From assembly GCA_002694345.1 (NCBI GenBank), contig NZLV01000132.1, positions 1 through 5,923 of the forward strand: a stretch of DNA of 5,923 bases, in the 5' to 3' direction. The DNA is from Maricaulis sp. GTDB taxonomy: Bacteria; Pseudomonadota; Alphaproteobacteria; Caulobacterales; Maricaulaceae. The translations under genes were made by a program, and so were the position numbers. The notes beneath the pieces are model-generated. The model was not told where the DNA came from and made no database searches. It was given only the letters and a program-made list of their open reading frames with translations. Shown piece after piece: positions 5,752-5,923 of the stretch (the first letter of the stretch is position 1; every line of letters starts with the position of its first letter).

Positions 5752-5923
5752 ATGCTTGCCATCTTGCTCGCCAGCCTGACCCTGTCATCGGATCTGCCGG
5801 ACGATCCGGAACAGTATTCCGTGTGGATGCAGCAATCCTGCCGGGTCCAGCAGGTCGCGCGATACGGTGGCGAGCTGGATGATCACGTACCCTTTTGTGG
5901 CTGTCTGGATTCAACCGTTCGCG
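5752..5923 (+). CDS. Small exported protein with a CGC motif, 5' part only
   Basis: An open frame of 57 residues that runs off the window end, so length and C-terminus are unknown. It begins with a short hydrophobic stretch, MLAILLASLTLSS, that looks like a minimal signal peptide, with likely cleavage near residue 13; the acidic DLPDDPEQYS follows. The visible mature part contains Cys30 (QQSCRVQQ) and a Cys49-Gly-Cys51 pair (FCGCLD), suggesting a disulfide-bonded periplasmic protein or, less likely, a metal site. There is no lipobox. The start is ATG at 5752 on ribosome-site spacing; ATG at 5746 would add Met-Pro only. It lies 74 bp after argS beyond the hairpin, so it may have its own promoter, though I see no convincing one. 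I do not recognise the family. Confidence 0.65.
   Translation, partial: MLAILLASLTLSSDLPDDPEQYSVWMQQSCRVQQVARYGGELDDHVPFCGCLDSTVR

Overview
This is an ordinary-looking, high-GC bacterial chromosomal window, most likely from an alphaproteobacterium. The RNase HI sequence, the ArgS style (TGPYLLYAAVRVKSL near the end of the catalytic half), the ispH–rnhA neighbourhood and GANTC sites all fit. A marine Caulobacterales/Maricaulales-type organism is my best guess, but I cannot prove the genus. There is no mobile element, CRISPR array, tRNA or rRNA in the window, and no clear candidate for a new defence or metabolic system. The more unusual points are gene order and two unrecognised exported proteins.

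Layout. (1) Positions 1–989, plus strand: the 3' part of a hybrid sensor histidine kinase (end of the HisKA helix, HATPase, receiver domain). (2) Positions 986–3208, minus strand: a tight four-gene cluster transcribed in the order ispH, a DUF1801 gene, an NTF2/SnoaL-like gene and rnhA. Its junctions are 38 bp, a 1-nt TGATG overlap and a 4-nt GTGA overlap. rnhA meets the kinase tail to tail, and the two stop codons share one CTAG. (3) Positions 3209–3330: a 122-bp divergent promoter region. (4) Positions 3331–5677, plus strand: a putative lipoprotein gene followed 4 bp later by argS. (5) Positions 5678–5751: a short gap with a strong GC hairpin. (6) Positions 5752 to the end: the start of a small cysteine-containing exported protein, cut off by the window edge.

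Functionally, the window combines housekeeping genes (isoprenoid precursor synthesis by IspH, RNA–DNA hybrid removal by RNase HI, arginyl-tRNA charging by ArgS) with a signalling protein and four poorly characterised genes. In many alphaproteobacteria ispH and rnhA flank thrB (homoserine kinase). Here that place is held by a DUF1801 gene and an NTF2-like gene, which is the most interesting contextual observation.
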